Source of the DNA: Phalacrocorax aristotelis
Lineage: Eukaryota > Chordata > Aves > Suliformes > Phalacrocoracidae
Length of the DNA: 64,000 nucleotides
Reading direction: 5' to 3'
Assembly (NCBI RefSeq): GCF_949628215.1
Contig: NC_134311.1
Span: 13,702,582-13,766,581, forward strand
The position numbers were made by a program, and so were the translations under genes. Every line of letters starts with the position of its first letter. Within the stretch, counting starts at the first letter, position 1. A model generated the notes under the pieces. The model was given only the letters and a program-made list of their open reading frames with translations. It was not told where the DNA came from and did no database searches. Positions 12,180-23,500 of the stretch are shown piece after piece.

Positions 12180-13900
12180 GTTACAGCGAGATCCGCACGC
12201 CGGTCTTAGGGGCGAAGGGGAGGATCGCCCGCCGCCACCCTTCACCGGCCGCTGGTCGGGCGGTTTCAGCGACGGCTGCTGTGCCAGCCGGCCCCGGGAC
12301 GCTTGTGCCCCCCGGGGCAGGGGATGGAAAAAGGCGACGGCGGCGGGGGCCGGGGGTGCTCGGGGCGGCGGCGGAGGTGGCGGGAGAGCGGTGTGGGGGG
12401 CCGCTCAGTGGGGCGGCAGCGGCGGAGGGGTGGCTGGGGGAGGCGGCGGCGGCGGCGGCGGGGGGAGGGGGGGAGCTGTCCGTGGTGCTGCCACCGCCCA
12501 GCCCCGCCCCCATCCCCACGCCCCACCCCAGCCCCGCGGGCGGGGCCGCGCAAGCAGCGCGCCCTGCCGACGGAGGGCTCGCCCGTCCTCCCGGCCTTTG
12601 TTTGGAGGAAGGGTTCAAAGTCTCGACCGGTTGCACTCTTTTTGTTACAAAAAAGAAACGAAAAAACCCAGCCGGGTCAGGCGGAGGGTGGAGGCGTCGC
12701 AGCCGCGGCTCGTACCTCCGTGCCGGCTCGCTGCGCCCATTGCCTGCTACGAAGTGTCTGTGCCAACTAAAAAAGCTGGGAAGAGCTCGCAGTTCTCCCC
12801 AGGAAAAGGGGGAGGAAGGACGGCCACCGCCGCCTCCTGCGCCTCGGGTGCTTGTGGGTGTCCTGGTAGGGCGGGGGGCAGCGCCGGGGCGAGGGTGCCC
12901 GCCGGGAGGGGAGAGGAACCCAGCCGGGGTCTTGGGACCGCTCTCGTCCTTAAATCGCGCTCTCGTTAAATGCAGCCTTTTGCTCCCTTTGTTCCTACCC
13001 TTCCCCGGGCCTCTTCTCCTCTCGGGGCGGTCTCTTCTCGGGGCTGAGAAGCTGCTGCCCTTAAGAGAGGACCGGGGAAAAAAAAAAAAAAAAGTTAGAC
13101 CGCCCGCCGCCGGCGGCCCGTCCTGGGGCCCGGCTCTCCCGGCCGGCAGAGTGCCGAGCAGGGCGCTCCGCCCCGTTGGGGCAAGGCCGGGGACCGGCCG
13201 CGTCTGCTGCCCCCCGCCGCGGTGACGGCGACATAGGCGCGGAGGCGAGGCGGGGCCCGCGGGCGGACCGGGGCGGACCGGGGCGGAGCGGCACCAGCTG
13301 CGCGGAGAAAACAAGCGGCGGGAGCCTCCGCCGCGTCGTCGCAGGTGGAGGCGGCCCGGCGGTAGCACCGCGCAGGCGCCTCCGGCCGGGAGCGAGACCG
13401 GGAGCGGGACCGGGACGTGCCGCGCCGCCGAGGGGTGCCGGGGGCGCGGAGCGGCGGGATCGGACGCTCCCATGGACAGGGTGCCCCCCGCGGGCCGGGA
13501 TCTCTGCCAGCCCAGGGAAGAGCGGGGCAGCCGAGCGGCGACTGCAGCGCTCCGCGGCGCCCGACCACCGGCCGGAGTGACGCCGGTGCAGGCCGAGGCA
13601 TGGCGCGGGCGGGCGGCACGACGGCGGACGAGCTGGCCAACGCCGCCGCCCGCGGCGACCTGCAGCGCCTGAGGGAGATGCTGGATGGCGCGGCGGACCC
13701 CAACGCCGTCAATTCCTACGGCCGGACGCCCATCCAGGTAGGAGGGATGGGGAGGAGGGGGGACGGGTGGGCTGCGGGGCGGAGGCAGCGGCCCCTCCGT
13801 GCCCGAGGAGCGGCGGTCCCCGGGACAGTCCCCCGGCGCCGGCCGCTCCCCGACGGCCGCGCTCGAAGGCTGTGAGAGCCGAGCGGCGCGGTGGTTCCTC
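12180..13900 (+). promoter_or_regulatory. CDKN2B: CpG island and probable promoter region of CDKN2B
   Basis: Base composition switches abruptly at about 12180 to very high GC with dense CpG, including a CGG/CCG-type run (about 12440-12475), and stays high through exon 1. A tandem GGCGGACCGG-like repeat lies at about 13262-13285. This is the expected promoter setting for an INK4 gene. I did not identify a TATA box or a precise start site. Confidence 0.75.
13600..13737 (+). CDS. CDKN2B: CDKN2B (p15INK4b) coding exon 1
   Basis: p15INK4b is a cyclin-dependent kinase inhibitor that binds CDK4 and CDK6, blocks cyclin D binding and restrains G1 exit. This exon encodes residues 1-46: a short N-terminus, then the first ankyrin repeat with the family signatures AAARGD and GAADPN, ending GRTPIQ immediately before a GT donor at 13738. 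The phase-0 junction after IQ is the one conserved in all INK4 genes, and exon 2 continues with VMM. The ATG at 13600 has purine at -3 and G at +4 and gives a protein of 133 residues, close to human p15 (138). The frame is also open upstream to an ATG at 13417, which would add 61 residues of low-complexity sequence; I prefer 13600. The name rests on position, first in the cluster and farthest from MTAP. The NSYGR motif is more like mammalian p16, so orthology by residues is ambiguous. Confidence 0.88.
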
Positions 13901-15277
13901 TCGCCTTTCTGGAAAGGCGAAAGTCTGTGACGGCCGCAACAGAGAGGTTTTAGTCTTAGCAACCCTTGACTTTATTTTAACCAACTGGGATGGGATGACT
14001 CAAACCCGAGAACTTTAATGCTCATCTCGCAATAAACGCGCAATAAAAAGTAACGAGTCACCTTTTCAGAAAGAATTACCCTTCCATCATACCTCGTCTT
14101 CTCCTTTGTACATCGATTAGTATTTCTCCTCTCCCGTGAAAAAAAGTATATTCGCTGATTCTCACGACATAATCGCTGACCTTTACGGGCTCGCCGGGTG
14201 CCGATACCCATGCCATGCTACTCGATAGCCTTGCCCAGCAGACCCTGCAGGTACACAGCTAGCAATCCCTGCCCACATTTTGCAGTCGCGTGAACGTGTA
14301 GATAGATGAGGTGCCCGCAGGAGTTGTAAATACTAGATTTATAAAGCTAGGTTAATTTCCAAGGTAGGTAGGTCCAGCAAGATTCTTCTTAAAATTTCAA
14401 AATAAAACGAAACGGGGATAACCTGAGAAACATATATGTAAGTTTTACTGACAGTGCTTGCGAAACTCTCTCCTACAAAATGTCGGTGCAGCATTTTACC
14501 CGAAACACCAATCTGTTCCCGTCCTCCGACATGTTTGGTTTTTCGTTTTTTTTTTTTTTTTTTTCTCCCCTGCATCCTTGCGCAGCCGGGATTTTGCCTG
14601 TGCGCTGAACACACTACCGGGCGCGGTGGAGGAAATGCAGATCAGAAAAAGGCGAGCCTGAGAGAAGGGGTGCTCCCGGGCATTTTGGTGCTGCACTGGG
14701 CAGGGAGAGTCGGGCTAAAAGTACGTTTTCAGTCTCTACGGAGGGCGGGGAGAGCGGAGGAGCCGCGCTGCTTGGGGGGGGTGGGTGCGTGGGGGGGTGG
14801 GTGTGAGATTCCCTGCACACTAGTGTCCCCTTGCCAAGGACCTCCTGGAAATGTGTCCCAGGTGAGAGCGGGAGGGCAGCAGCCCCCTGAAGCCGCTCCG
14901 CCTTTACAAAGCGGTTCGGGTCTTGCCTTCGGTCCCGCCGGGGTGACCCGGGAGAAGGACGAGCCCCTTCCCCCAGTCCCCCGCCTCTGCCGCCCGCCAC
15001 TCCGCCACCCCGCGGACTCCAGTGGCGGAGCAGCCCCTATGGGGTCCCGCACGCCCCGGCCCCGATGGGGCTCCCGCTCTGCCCCACCTGTGTCCCGCGG
15101 CGCAGAAGAGGAGGGTTTCCCAGGCTGCGAAACGTTCCCGCCGGCTCCGCGCTCTCCACCCTCCGCGGCGCCTCGGGGGTTGATCTCTACGCCGGCCTCA
15201 CCCACGGATTTTCCGCGCCTTCCCGCGGGCGGTCCCGGCTTCTGCAGGGCCGAAGAAGAGCTCTTGAGCGGCGTGAT

Positions 15278-15562
15278 CGTGCGCGGCGCTGACGCTGTCT
15301 CTCCCCGCAGGTGATGATGCTGGGCAGCCCGCGGGTGGCCGAGCTGCTGCTGCAGCGCGGAGCCGACCCCAACCGCCCCGACCCGCGCACCGGCTGCCTC
15401 CCGGCGCACGACGCCGCCCGCGCCGGCTTCCTGGAGACGCTGGCGGCGCTGCACCGCGCCGGGGCGCGCCTCGATCTGCCCGACGGCCGCGGCCGCCTCC
15501 CTCTCGACGTGGCGGCGGGGGGTCCCCACGGCCCCGTGGGGCGCTTCCTGCGCCACCCGCCG
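15278..15562 (+). repeat. INK4 exon-2 identity block, copy 1
   Basis: These 285 bp are identical to 28588-28872, including the last 33 bases of the intron and 252 bases of exon 2. The first differences are immediately outside (T against C on the left, C against A on the right). Both copies are in the same orientation, 13,310 bp apart. Confidence 0.97.
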
Positions 15563-15574
15563 CCCCACGCCTAG
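15311..15574 (+). CDS. CDKN2B: CDKN2B (p15INK4b) coding exon 2, with stop
   Basis: Exon 2 follows a good acceptor (pyrimidine tract, CCGCAG) and encodes residues 47-133. It carries ankyrin repeats 2-4: [21 protein letters not shown], then the HDAAR segment of repeat 3, the [20 protein letters not shown] turn, and a short last helix ending in RHPPPHA and TAG (15572-15574). HDAAR is the CDK-contacting segment of the family. Relative to mammals the preceding Val is Ala and the following Glu is Ala. The intron is 1,573 bp. There is no GT donor before the stop, so this is the last coding exon, as in mammalian CDKN2B. Almost all of the exon is shared without mismatch with the 28621 exon; only the last four codons are specific to this gene. 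Confidence 0.9.
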   Translation: MMMLGSPRVAELLLQRGADPNRPDPRTGCLPAHDAARAGFLETLAALHRAGARLDLPDGRGRLPLDVAAGGPHGPVGRFLRHPPPHA

Positions 15575-15874
15575 CCTCACACTTGCCATCCTCCCCCTCC
15601 TCTAATTTATTACCCGCGCCTGCCTCGGAAGACGCGAAGTCGGGCGGCGTTCAGGCGTTGTAAATAACGCCCGGATCGCGTCTCCCCCCCACGTCGGAGG
15701 CACGAAGGAACAGCGGGGTTACGTATTGTTCTGTACGCTTTACTTTGCACGTGTCTGTATCTTATCTTGCACTTGAAACCCCACTCCCCTCAACGCCCCC
15801 CTCTTTTCATGCGAGAGGCCAAACACCATGAAAAGAGATCAATATGAAGGAAAACCCCCACACGGAGAACGCAC

Positions 15875-15880
15875 AATAAA
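15875..15880 (+). terminator. CDKN2B: Polyadenylation signal, probable 3' end of CDKN2B
   Basis: AATAAA lies about 300 bp after the CDKN2B stop codon and is the first such hexamer downstream of it. The sequence between has no long open frame. This would give a short 3' UTR; alternative downstream signals cannot be excluded. Confidence 0.6.
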
Positions 15881-18149
15881 CCCCTCCTGTTTTGACGGGA
15901 CCGCGTCTGGGTTTTCTGTTACTCTCCTCCTTGGGGCTCCCCACAACCACCACTTCCCAGCCCCGTGTCCAGAGGGGACGGGAGAGGCTGCGGCCTCTCC
16001 CGGGCCCCAGACAACTGCTCCCCATCTGAATTCAGACTCGAGCTAAATCGGACTTAAGGGGCGCTGAAGAAGATCTCTGCCTCTCCCTAGCAAAACCTGC
16101 CGGGACAGCGGGGAATTGAGGCTTCCTGGTGCGATTGCGGCTTTTGTAAATACCTTCTTAAAACCACGTAAGATGCTGTGCATGTCTGTGCATGGGCCCG
16201 TGGCGCATCCGTGGCTCTTCTCATGAAGGTTGTAAACATGGGACCTGGAAGGAGAAAGTAAAGAGCGATTTGTGTCTCTGCAAGCCCGGTACCGCCCTCA
16301 CTTGAAGTAATAGGTGCTTAACCGACTGGTAGGTGACCTTTCCTGAGTTACTGTAAGTTTATCAGTATTTTAAAGAAATCGTGACGGTTGCAAAACGAAA
16401 GCAGTGTGGAACGAAAAATTTTTAAATGTACGTCTAAGCTCTGCCCTAGGGTTTCCCAAGCTGCTCGAAGGTGGAATGTTTGCTAAAGCAAAGAACAAAC
16501 CGTTGTAACATCGAGGGGTTGTAATGGCTGCGCTACTGGAGGAGGAACGGGGCGGGGGGTAGATTTAATTATCATACAGGGGATCCCTACTTCACTAACT
16601 GCCCCACTGGATCGAGCACCCCTCGATAAAGGCGCGGCGGCAGCCCAGTCTCTGCCGTGGGGAAGCCGGGGAGACCCGTTCCCGCCGCGGCGGTTCCCAA
16701 ACCTCCGCGCGCAGCGGCGGGCAGGGCTCTGGGGCAGGTGACGAGGAGGGTGCTTCTAGTCGCCGTCTCCCACGAGTGGTAGACCCTGCCTTCCTCCCTC
16801 CCTCTCTCCCCGGACCCCACGCGGGGCTGTGCTCATACATCCCGCGCGTTAGGGACGGGGAAGGGGTAGCAAGGCGGGGCGGCAGGAGAGCTCCCGTCTC
16901 CTTCCCCAGCGCAAATCCTGGGCACTTTGCAGAGCTACCGGTAGGGAGTTGAAAGGGAAAAGATTTATTTTCGTTTTGCATTCTTACTGAGTGTCCAGTT
17001 CCTAGACATTTCATACGTAGACAACAAATATAATATATATACTTTTATATAACCTATTGGAATATGCAATCCATTCCAACACTATTTCGTACAATGTGTG
17101 CTTTACAATTACTTCTTTGTATATATTGGCACACTATTAATATGTAGTGTTGCCCGTTATGTATGTAATACATCTATGTAATACCAATATAAAAATATTA
17201 AAAACCCTGTTCTTATATATGTATCAAGCCTACCTATTTGCTTATCGATTATTTTTATATGTAATATGCTGGTGTTTAATTATAACTACACTGTATACGT
17301 ATAAAATGTGGTTTTAAAAAATCGCATTACATGTGGTCTATTTCATCCTTGTTTACTATAAGGATGCCTAGAATATATATTTAAAATATCTCTTTAAATA
17401 GAAAACACATAGAATTACAATATGCGATGAGAACACCTTATGAAATTGTACCGTATTCTATCTCAGCGTGTGGCATAGCCATAAGCGAGCCAGGGACAAC
17501 ACTGCAGACACAGCAGCCAAGCACCTGCATCCCATGCCTGAGGGAACCCGTATGGAGCTGGGACCAGACACAAAGATCGGGTAAGGCTAGAGCTTGACCA
17601 CCCTCTTTGCAGAAAAGTGAGGGTCTAATAAACAGTGCTTCCAACCTCAGAACTGGATTTAAGATTTTGAGTATTTCCACTAGGGTTTATGAAACAACAC
17701 CACGAGCAACAACAAAACCAACAAAACCACCACAACCACTAATAATAATGATAGTGCATAATATCGGCAGGGGAATAGCAGGCTTTCCTAGGCTGACCGC
17801 ACCCAATGAGCAGAATGTGCCTTCAAAACCCATCAGGGCTACATGCCTAACTGTGCTAAATCTGCCTCACGCCGTAGGTCGGGACCCCTGCCCGGCCAGG
17901 CCCATGGCGGGGGCTACTCACCCCGTGGGAGAATGGGGGTCACCGGCATTATCCCGCCCGGCCGCGGGAGCTTCCCGTGCGCTTCTGGCAGCAGCGTCGG
18001 CTCCAGGGCTTGTAGTCCTCCCTGAAAAGCACAGTAATTGTTTTAACAACAAACAGCAGCAGCGATACGCATTTCGAGAAAGCCCTAGAAGCATAACGTT
18101 TAATGTGGCAGATAACTGGCACTTTTTATTTTTAATATCGCAGCTATAG
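15881..18149. other. Intergenic between CDKN2B and the ARF island, with AT-rich block
   Basis: No exon recognised. A G/C-rich stretch at 16540-16900 is followed by a strongly AT-rich block at about 17008-17420 with many TATATA and TTTAAA runs. An A/C-rich simple tract lies at about 17692-17750. The AT-rich block could be structural (for example matrix attachment), but nothing proves this. Confidence 0.5.
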
Positions 18150-20460
18150 TTGCGCGCACCCGTGTGCGCACAGGCGCACAGGAACCCTCTGCAGCGGCGG
18201 GGTTCGCGCCCCGTGCGCGGCGCGGCGCTCCTCGGGCCCGGCTCGGCCATGCGTTCAGCGTTGGTGGGTATTTGGTTTCTATTGCCAAAACTGCCAGTTC
18301 ATCCTCCCACCGCCCCCCGGCACCTGCATCGTGCACACGGGCAGGCATTAATTTATCTCAGTTTTGCCTTGCCTGTCGGGGAGGAGTCGCCGCGGCAGGG
18401 CAAAAGAAAAAGAAGGGGGGGGTGTGTGGAAACAAAACCAAAAAACCAAACAACCCCAACAAAACATATCTGGAAGAGCTGCTTTCATTTCGAAATGGCT
18501 GTTTTCACTCACCCATTTCCCAGGCTTGACATCGGACTCGGTCCAGGAGAAACCATTACAGGCTTTGCTTTATTAGCATTGTTGTTACGGTTACTCCGTG
18601 CCCAGGCAGCAGAAGGAAAAGTCTAATGACATCGGTGTTATTGTTTGTCCAGCCGAGAGAAGGAGGTGTTTGTTATGGGGGGGGTGTTGCACAGTCGTAC
18701 ATTCACCATTTTTCCCAGGGACTGTCGCGCTGCCTCCCCTGCTTGGAGCCTTCCCCGCCGGCTCCCTGCAGTCCCTGCGCACCCCGAGCTCCGCGTCCAG
18801 CCGTGCCAAGCCGAGCAGGGCCCCGCCGCTCCCGGTCCCGGGGAGGGCGACGATGCGCCCGCAGGACCGGTACCCTCCCTGCCCATCACCCTTCCCCGCT
18901 CCTCGCAAGGAGGTACCCCGCACGCGGGGAGGGGGGGAGGAGTGCGCAGGCAGGCTGGCTCCCGGGGAGGGGGGCGGGATGGGGGGAGGGGAGCGGGACA
19001 CCCCCTGCCGCCCAGAGACTATCCGCCGGGCGGCCGGGCGTCGCCGCGCACCGTCTGTCGGGGGGCTCAGCACCCCTCCGGCGGTCCCCGCGGCAGCGCC
19101 TGCCGCAGGCCCGAGTAGGGGGGGAGCGCCGGCAGGTTGCTGCGGGCTTCCCTGCGCTCCTCCGCTGCTCCCCCCCGCCCCGCTCCCAAATCTCACCCTT
19201 CAAACGGAAAACAAAGCGGTCCGGCACCGCGGAGCACGACCGGAGAAGGAGGGCGGGGGCGAGGGAAGAGTTAATTACCCGTTTCGGTTACCGGCGGGGG
19301 GAGACGAGATCCGCTTTTTTTTTTTTTTTCGCTTTTTTTTTTTTCGCTCCTCTACGCAACGGCCCCGCGTCGCGTTCAAATGACCATGTGACGAGGAAAT
19401 AACTGCTCGCCCGGGCCAATATTGGCCTGCGTTTTTAAAGCGGCAGGGATCCGCTAGCCGCCCCCTTGCCTCCTCCGGGGCACCAACGCGGCCCCCAGGG
19501 GAACGGGCGGGGGTCGCGGTGCAGCCGGGCCGCCGCAGCCCCCGCCCCGCCGAGTGGCTCCGAGGGGAGCGGCGTCCAAAACCAGCTCAACAACAAGGGG
19601 AAAAAACCCAACCCAAACCAAACCAAACAAAACAAAATAACTCCCCCCCTAAACGGAGCGGGAGGCGGTGTGTTTGGAGGGGACAGATGGGGGGGGAGGG
19701 CAAGGACATGTCGTCAAAGCTTTATTTGAAACCAGGGGAGCGCCTTGCGATTGGCCGGCCTCCACGCCCGTTCGGTGGTGGTGCTCCTCGGGGCGAGCCG
19801 GTGGGAGGGGAGAGGAGCCGACGGCCTCCCCCGTCCCCATCCCCCGCCGCCGGTCCTCCTTCGCCCGCTTTCGAGGCGGGAGCCATCATCATGGGAGGCG
19901 TTTAAGGGCGGGGGGGGTAGGGGAGAGGGGGGAGGGAGGTAAGGCGAAATGGGGAGTCGAAATTAGTCAAACGGAAAAGAAGAAAAAAAAAAAGAAGAAG
20001 AAGAAAAAAAAGAAAATCCTCTCCAATGAATGGAGGGTGAGAGGGCCGAATCACCGGTGGGGCCCCGCCAGAGAGGTATTTCTACCGCGGCACGCCCGGC
20101 GCTCCCCTGCACCCATGGCCCCCCGGATAAGGTGCACCGTCCGCTTTCGCCGCGCCCGCAGCCTGCGGCGGGCCCGGGCGCTGGGCTGGCGCATCCTCCG
20201 CGGCGTCGTCGGGGCGCTGGGGCGGCGCTGGCCGCAGCGCCTCGCTCTGCTGCTGGTCCTGCGGAGGAGGCGCCGCGGGAGGCCCGGGCACAGGTAGGGC
20301 CCCGGGGAGCGGGACTGCGCGGGGGGCGGCGGGGACTGCCCGACGGGGCGGCGGCGGCGGCCCGGGGCCGGGGGGTGCCGTCTCCTCGGCAGCCCGGCCC
20401 CGGTCGCTCAGCGCCGCGGAGCCCGCTCCGCGCCAAATGCTCAGATTGCAGCGGGAGCAC
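18150..20460 (+). promoter_or_regulatory. CDKN2A: CpG island and probable promoter of ARF
   Basis: A long GC-rich island starts at about 18150 and ends just after ARF exon 1beta. It contains a 14-bp palindrome GGCCAATATTGGCC (19414-19427), which is two opposed CCAAT boxes and is followed by a TTTTTAAAG stretch. A further ATTGG lies at 19750 and a GC-rich TTTCGAGGCGGGAG element at about 19868. CCAAT and E2F-like elements fit a promoter of a growth-regulated gene. The exact start site is not visible. Simple T-rich tracts interrupt the island at 19315-19344. Confidence 0.6.
20115..20293 (+). CDS. CDKN2A: ARF exon 1beta, truncated avian-type ARF (60 residues)
   Basis: ARF binds MDM2 and stabilises p53, and resides largely in the nucleolus. 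This exon encodes 59 codons plus two bases (AG) before a GTAGGG donor at 20294. The N-terminus (MAPRIRCTVRFRRAR) resembles the conserved MDM2-binding N-terminus of ARF, and the C-terminus is an Arg5 stretch followed by GRPGHR. The protein has 21 arginines and no lysine, typical of ARF. Joining to the exon at 28621 gives AG|G TGA, so translation stops after residue 60; reading into the intron gives AGG TAG, the same protein. Chicken ARF (p7ARF) is known to be truncated in this way. The exon lies between the two INK4 units, as in mammals. The ATG has G at +4. The ARF assignment is strong from position, composition and N-terminus. Confidence 0.85.
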
Positions 20461-20463
20461 GTG

Positions 20464-20490
20464 AGGTTCGCAGAGGCGTGGGGGTTTTTC

Positions 20491-20526
<36 letters not shown>

Positions 20527-23500
20527 AATGCAGTAGAAAACGACAGGTCCTTGAAAAGTTTCTGTAGCTTATTTCTGCCCTTTCCCCTTCCCCTCCCCCA
20601 CTTGAGTTTTTCTTTTCGTTTTCTCCGTGGCTAACTTAATAAAACCACCACCCCTTACCAACATTTGCAGACAGTTCTTTGCCAACAAGGAACATAACTA
20701 TTGCTCGGAAGAGAGAAAATGGCCACTGTTTTCCGAGCGTGTATTACTTTCCACTGTTGTATATGACAGCAAAATACAGTGGCTTACTTTGCCACCTCTT
20801 AGTGTTATATAAATGTGCGCAATGACGGTCAGAGCGGCCGAGCAGCGCCAGAAAGAGTAAAATACACACGTATAAAAGACCTTTAGAGACACCCGAAGTT
20901 CTGGCACCTTCCGAGACTTTTTGCTGATAGCAGAATGCAAAATCGTGTGATTGTGTATCTGCATGGCACAGCTTAGGCCTTGGTCGTCACACATAATCAT
21001 ACACAAAATGAAAAATAAAGCGAATATTAATTTTTATGAGTCTTTGAGGATTGTTCTGCAAAATCCTAATAGGAGGTCGTTAGAAGGGTCCATACGTTCT
21101 CTAATCCAGAGCACGGGCTGGAAAAGAACAGAGGTGAAAGAAAGAGAAGACAGAAATATTTGCCTGAATATATCTACAAAAATAGTGATTATGTATTTTT
21201 TATATATATAAAAATTTATATTTAAAAAATCAAGCCCTGTAAGCTATAGGACTCGAGGTGTAGAGACAAAGCAATTTACACTTTGCCTCCTCCAGCCTTT
21301 GATTAGATCACTTTCGGTGCTTTTTAAATAACAAGTGTGGGGAGATAGACACAAACACATATGTATGTGTGTATATATGTAAATATATATAAATAAGAAA
21401 CAATATCCAGCTGTTTTCCTTATGACTTTCAAATCCCTGTTTCTTGCATTAGTAGTAGGCCTAATTTCTTCATCTTACACTAAATGGGGGAAAAAGAAAC
21501 TATAAACTCTGGCTGACCTGAAATGCACATATCTCAAATATAAAACATAAATATGAAGGTGCTGATTATCTCGAAGTAAATTTACTGTAGTAAGGACAAA
21601 ACCCTCTTACTGATCAGGCAGCGTGGCATTTTTTTTCTTTCAATTTCCACACTTGCTGTAAATACTGCTTCCCCTCCCCCCCGCCCCGCTCCCCGAGCTT
21701 TTCATCGGGTAAATCGAGGAGTTCTAAAATGTCAATTAGGTCTAAAATAGTCTCCCAAAAGTGCTGAAAATCTGATTCTGAAGAGGCTGGGAGGGGTAAA
21801 ACAAGGGTGTGTGTTTAATCTAAAAAAATATGGGATTTTTCCCTTTTGCCTAACCTTACTCCTTTTTTAACAGGATGTAATAAAATTATAGTCATAAAAG
21901 TAATGCATAAATATTTTAGCAGCTCAGAGACAGCGAGCCCCGTACCCACAGCATTTGGGGACACAGTTTGCAGGAAGAGGGTGACTTTGTATTGGATTAG
22001 ATGGAAATCTATTTCAGGGAGAAAATAAGTTTGGAAATAAAGAGAAAGCAGCTCTTTTTGCCCTCACTTGCTATTTAGAGAGGCAGGTTCTATTCTCCAG
22101 CTTTGTTCAAAATTACATTGCTTAATTAAATAGATGGATCAAAGACAATTTTAACGCCCCTCGAGCAGTGTTGGAGGGAGTCTTTCGCTGAAACTGCGTC
22201 CACGAAGCTGCTCCTGAACCCCGAGAGGGTGTGACATGGGGACGGACACACAGAAAATGGTAATCGGAGAGATACCCACTTGGGCAGAAAATCGAACACG
22301 CCATGATCCATTTTTCGTGCAACATCTAAATCTATTTGTGTCCAAGGAAGATGAGAGGGATTTTATTTGGTTTGTTTTTTGCGTGTGCTTGTGTGTGTGT
22401 GTGTGTGTGGTATTTGTTATTTGCTCTTGCTTTGCTATTTTTTTTAAGGAAGGGAATATTTTGTCTGATGAATGCTTTATCACTTTTTGTAAACGATAAG
22501 GTGGTTACCCAGAGCCATTAGGTCGTTTTAATTTCCGATTACTCCATAGAAAAAAATGAGGGGCCGAAATAATATGCATCTAAAATTTTCTAAGGAAAAT
22601 GTGAAAATATCTAGGGATATTTTCACAGCTATTTAGTGCAGCATATTACATTCAGAAATGTGCTCTGCACAAGTTTCTATCACTCCACTCGGAAAACAGA
22701 AACCGAAGTATTTATTCTTTATTATTGCAGGTTGTTGGTTTTGTTTCGTTGGTTTTGTTTGTTTTATTTGTTTGGTATGGGGTTTTTTTTGGGGGTGGTG
22801 GTGTTTGGGTGGGGTTTTTTAGGGTTTTTGTTTGTTTGTTTTGGGAGGGGGGTTCGTGAGGTTTATTGTCATAATTTTTTTGTTCAGAAGAAACTTCTGT
22901 GGCACAACTTCTAGAGGTCTAAAATTGAGGAGCTAAATTTTCCTGTTTACCCAATATGTGTAATGAGGATAATTATCTTTGCAAATATACTGACATTTTA
23001 AGCTGAAGAGCAGAAAGATATTGTTCAACTATTTCTATTCATCACTTTTGCTTCATTTTTACCGTAACTCCAAACAACTGGTTGCCCCCCTGCCCCCTTA
23101 ACTGTAAATCAGGTCACTTCCATGCAACCTCTCCATTGCACACACACCCCCCACCACCCACCCCGCTTTTTTTTTCTTCCTATTTACAGGCGAGGAAACA
23201 CTAATATTATGTTCTCTATACTGTGTCTCTTTGTAGTATTTAACGCCTAAACTTATTACAGAAATACTTTTTAGATGATAAAATAATTCACATGAACGTT
23301 TTTAAATACTTCCCCCCCCCCCGTTTAAAAGTGTAGTACTCGCTAAGACTTAACCAGGACATAAGATGGCTCTTTTGGATAACTGAAAATTACCTTTTCT
23401 GTCCTGTATGCTATTATGAAACCATCTCAGGACTATTTGCAGGATTGCTATACTGTAGTATTAAAATCGATCTGTTTTCAGTGTCAAAGATTTGTATTGT

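Larger units (their letters stand above)
14580..15700 (+). promoter_or_regulatory. CpG island over CDKN2B exon 2
   Basis: High GC and CpG density covers the 3' part of the intron and the whole of exon 2. At 14774-14803 the + strand has several closely spaced runs of three or more G, which can form a G-quadruplex. It is probably an intragenic island rather than a promoter; no independent transcript is evident. Confidence 0.5.

Noticed and set aside
12181-13962. 593-codon open frame on the - strand and several 100-300 codon frames on both strands of the same region
   Set aside because: They are shadows of a CpG island, where stop codons are rare. The translations are low-complexity Pro/Arg/Gly/Ala, overlap CDKN2B exon 1 and have no splice or family support.
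14454-15589. Two 286-codon frames, one on each strand, over CDKN2B exon 2
   Set aside because: Same GC-driven effect. The + frame crosses the intron and ends at the exon 2 acceptor; the - frame is antisense to the exon.
18591-19402. Overlapping frames of 200-260 codons on both strands upstream of ARF
   Set aside because: CpG-island shadows with low-complexity translations.
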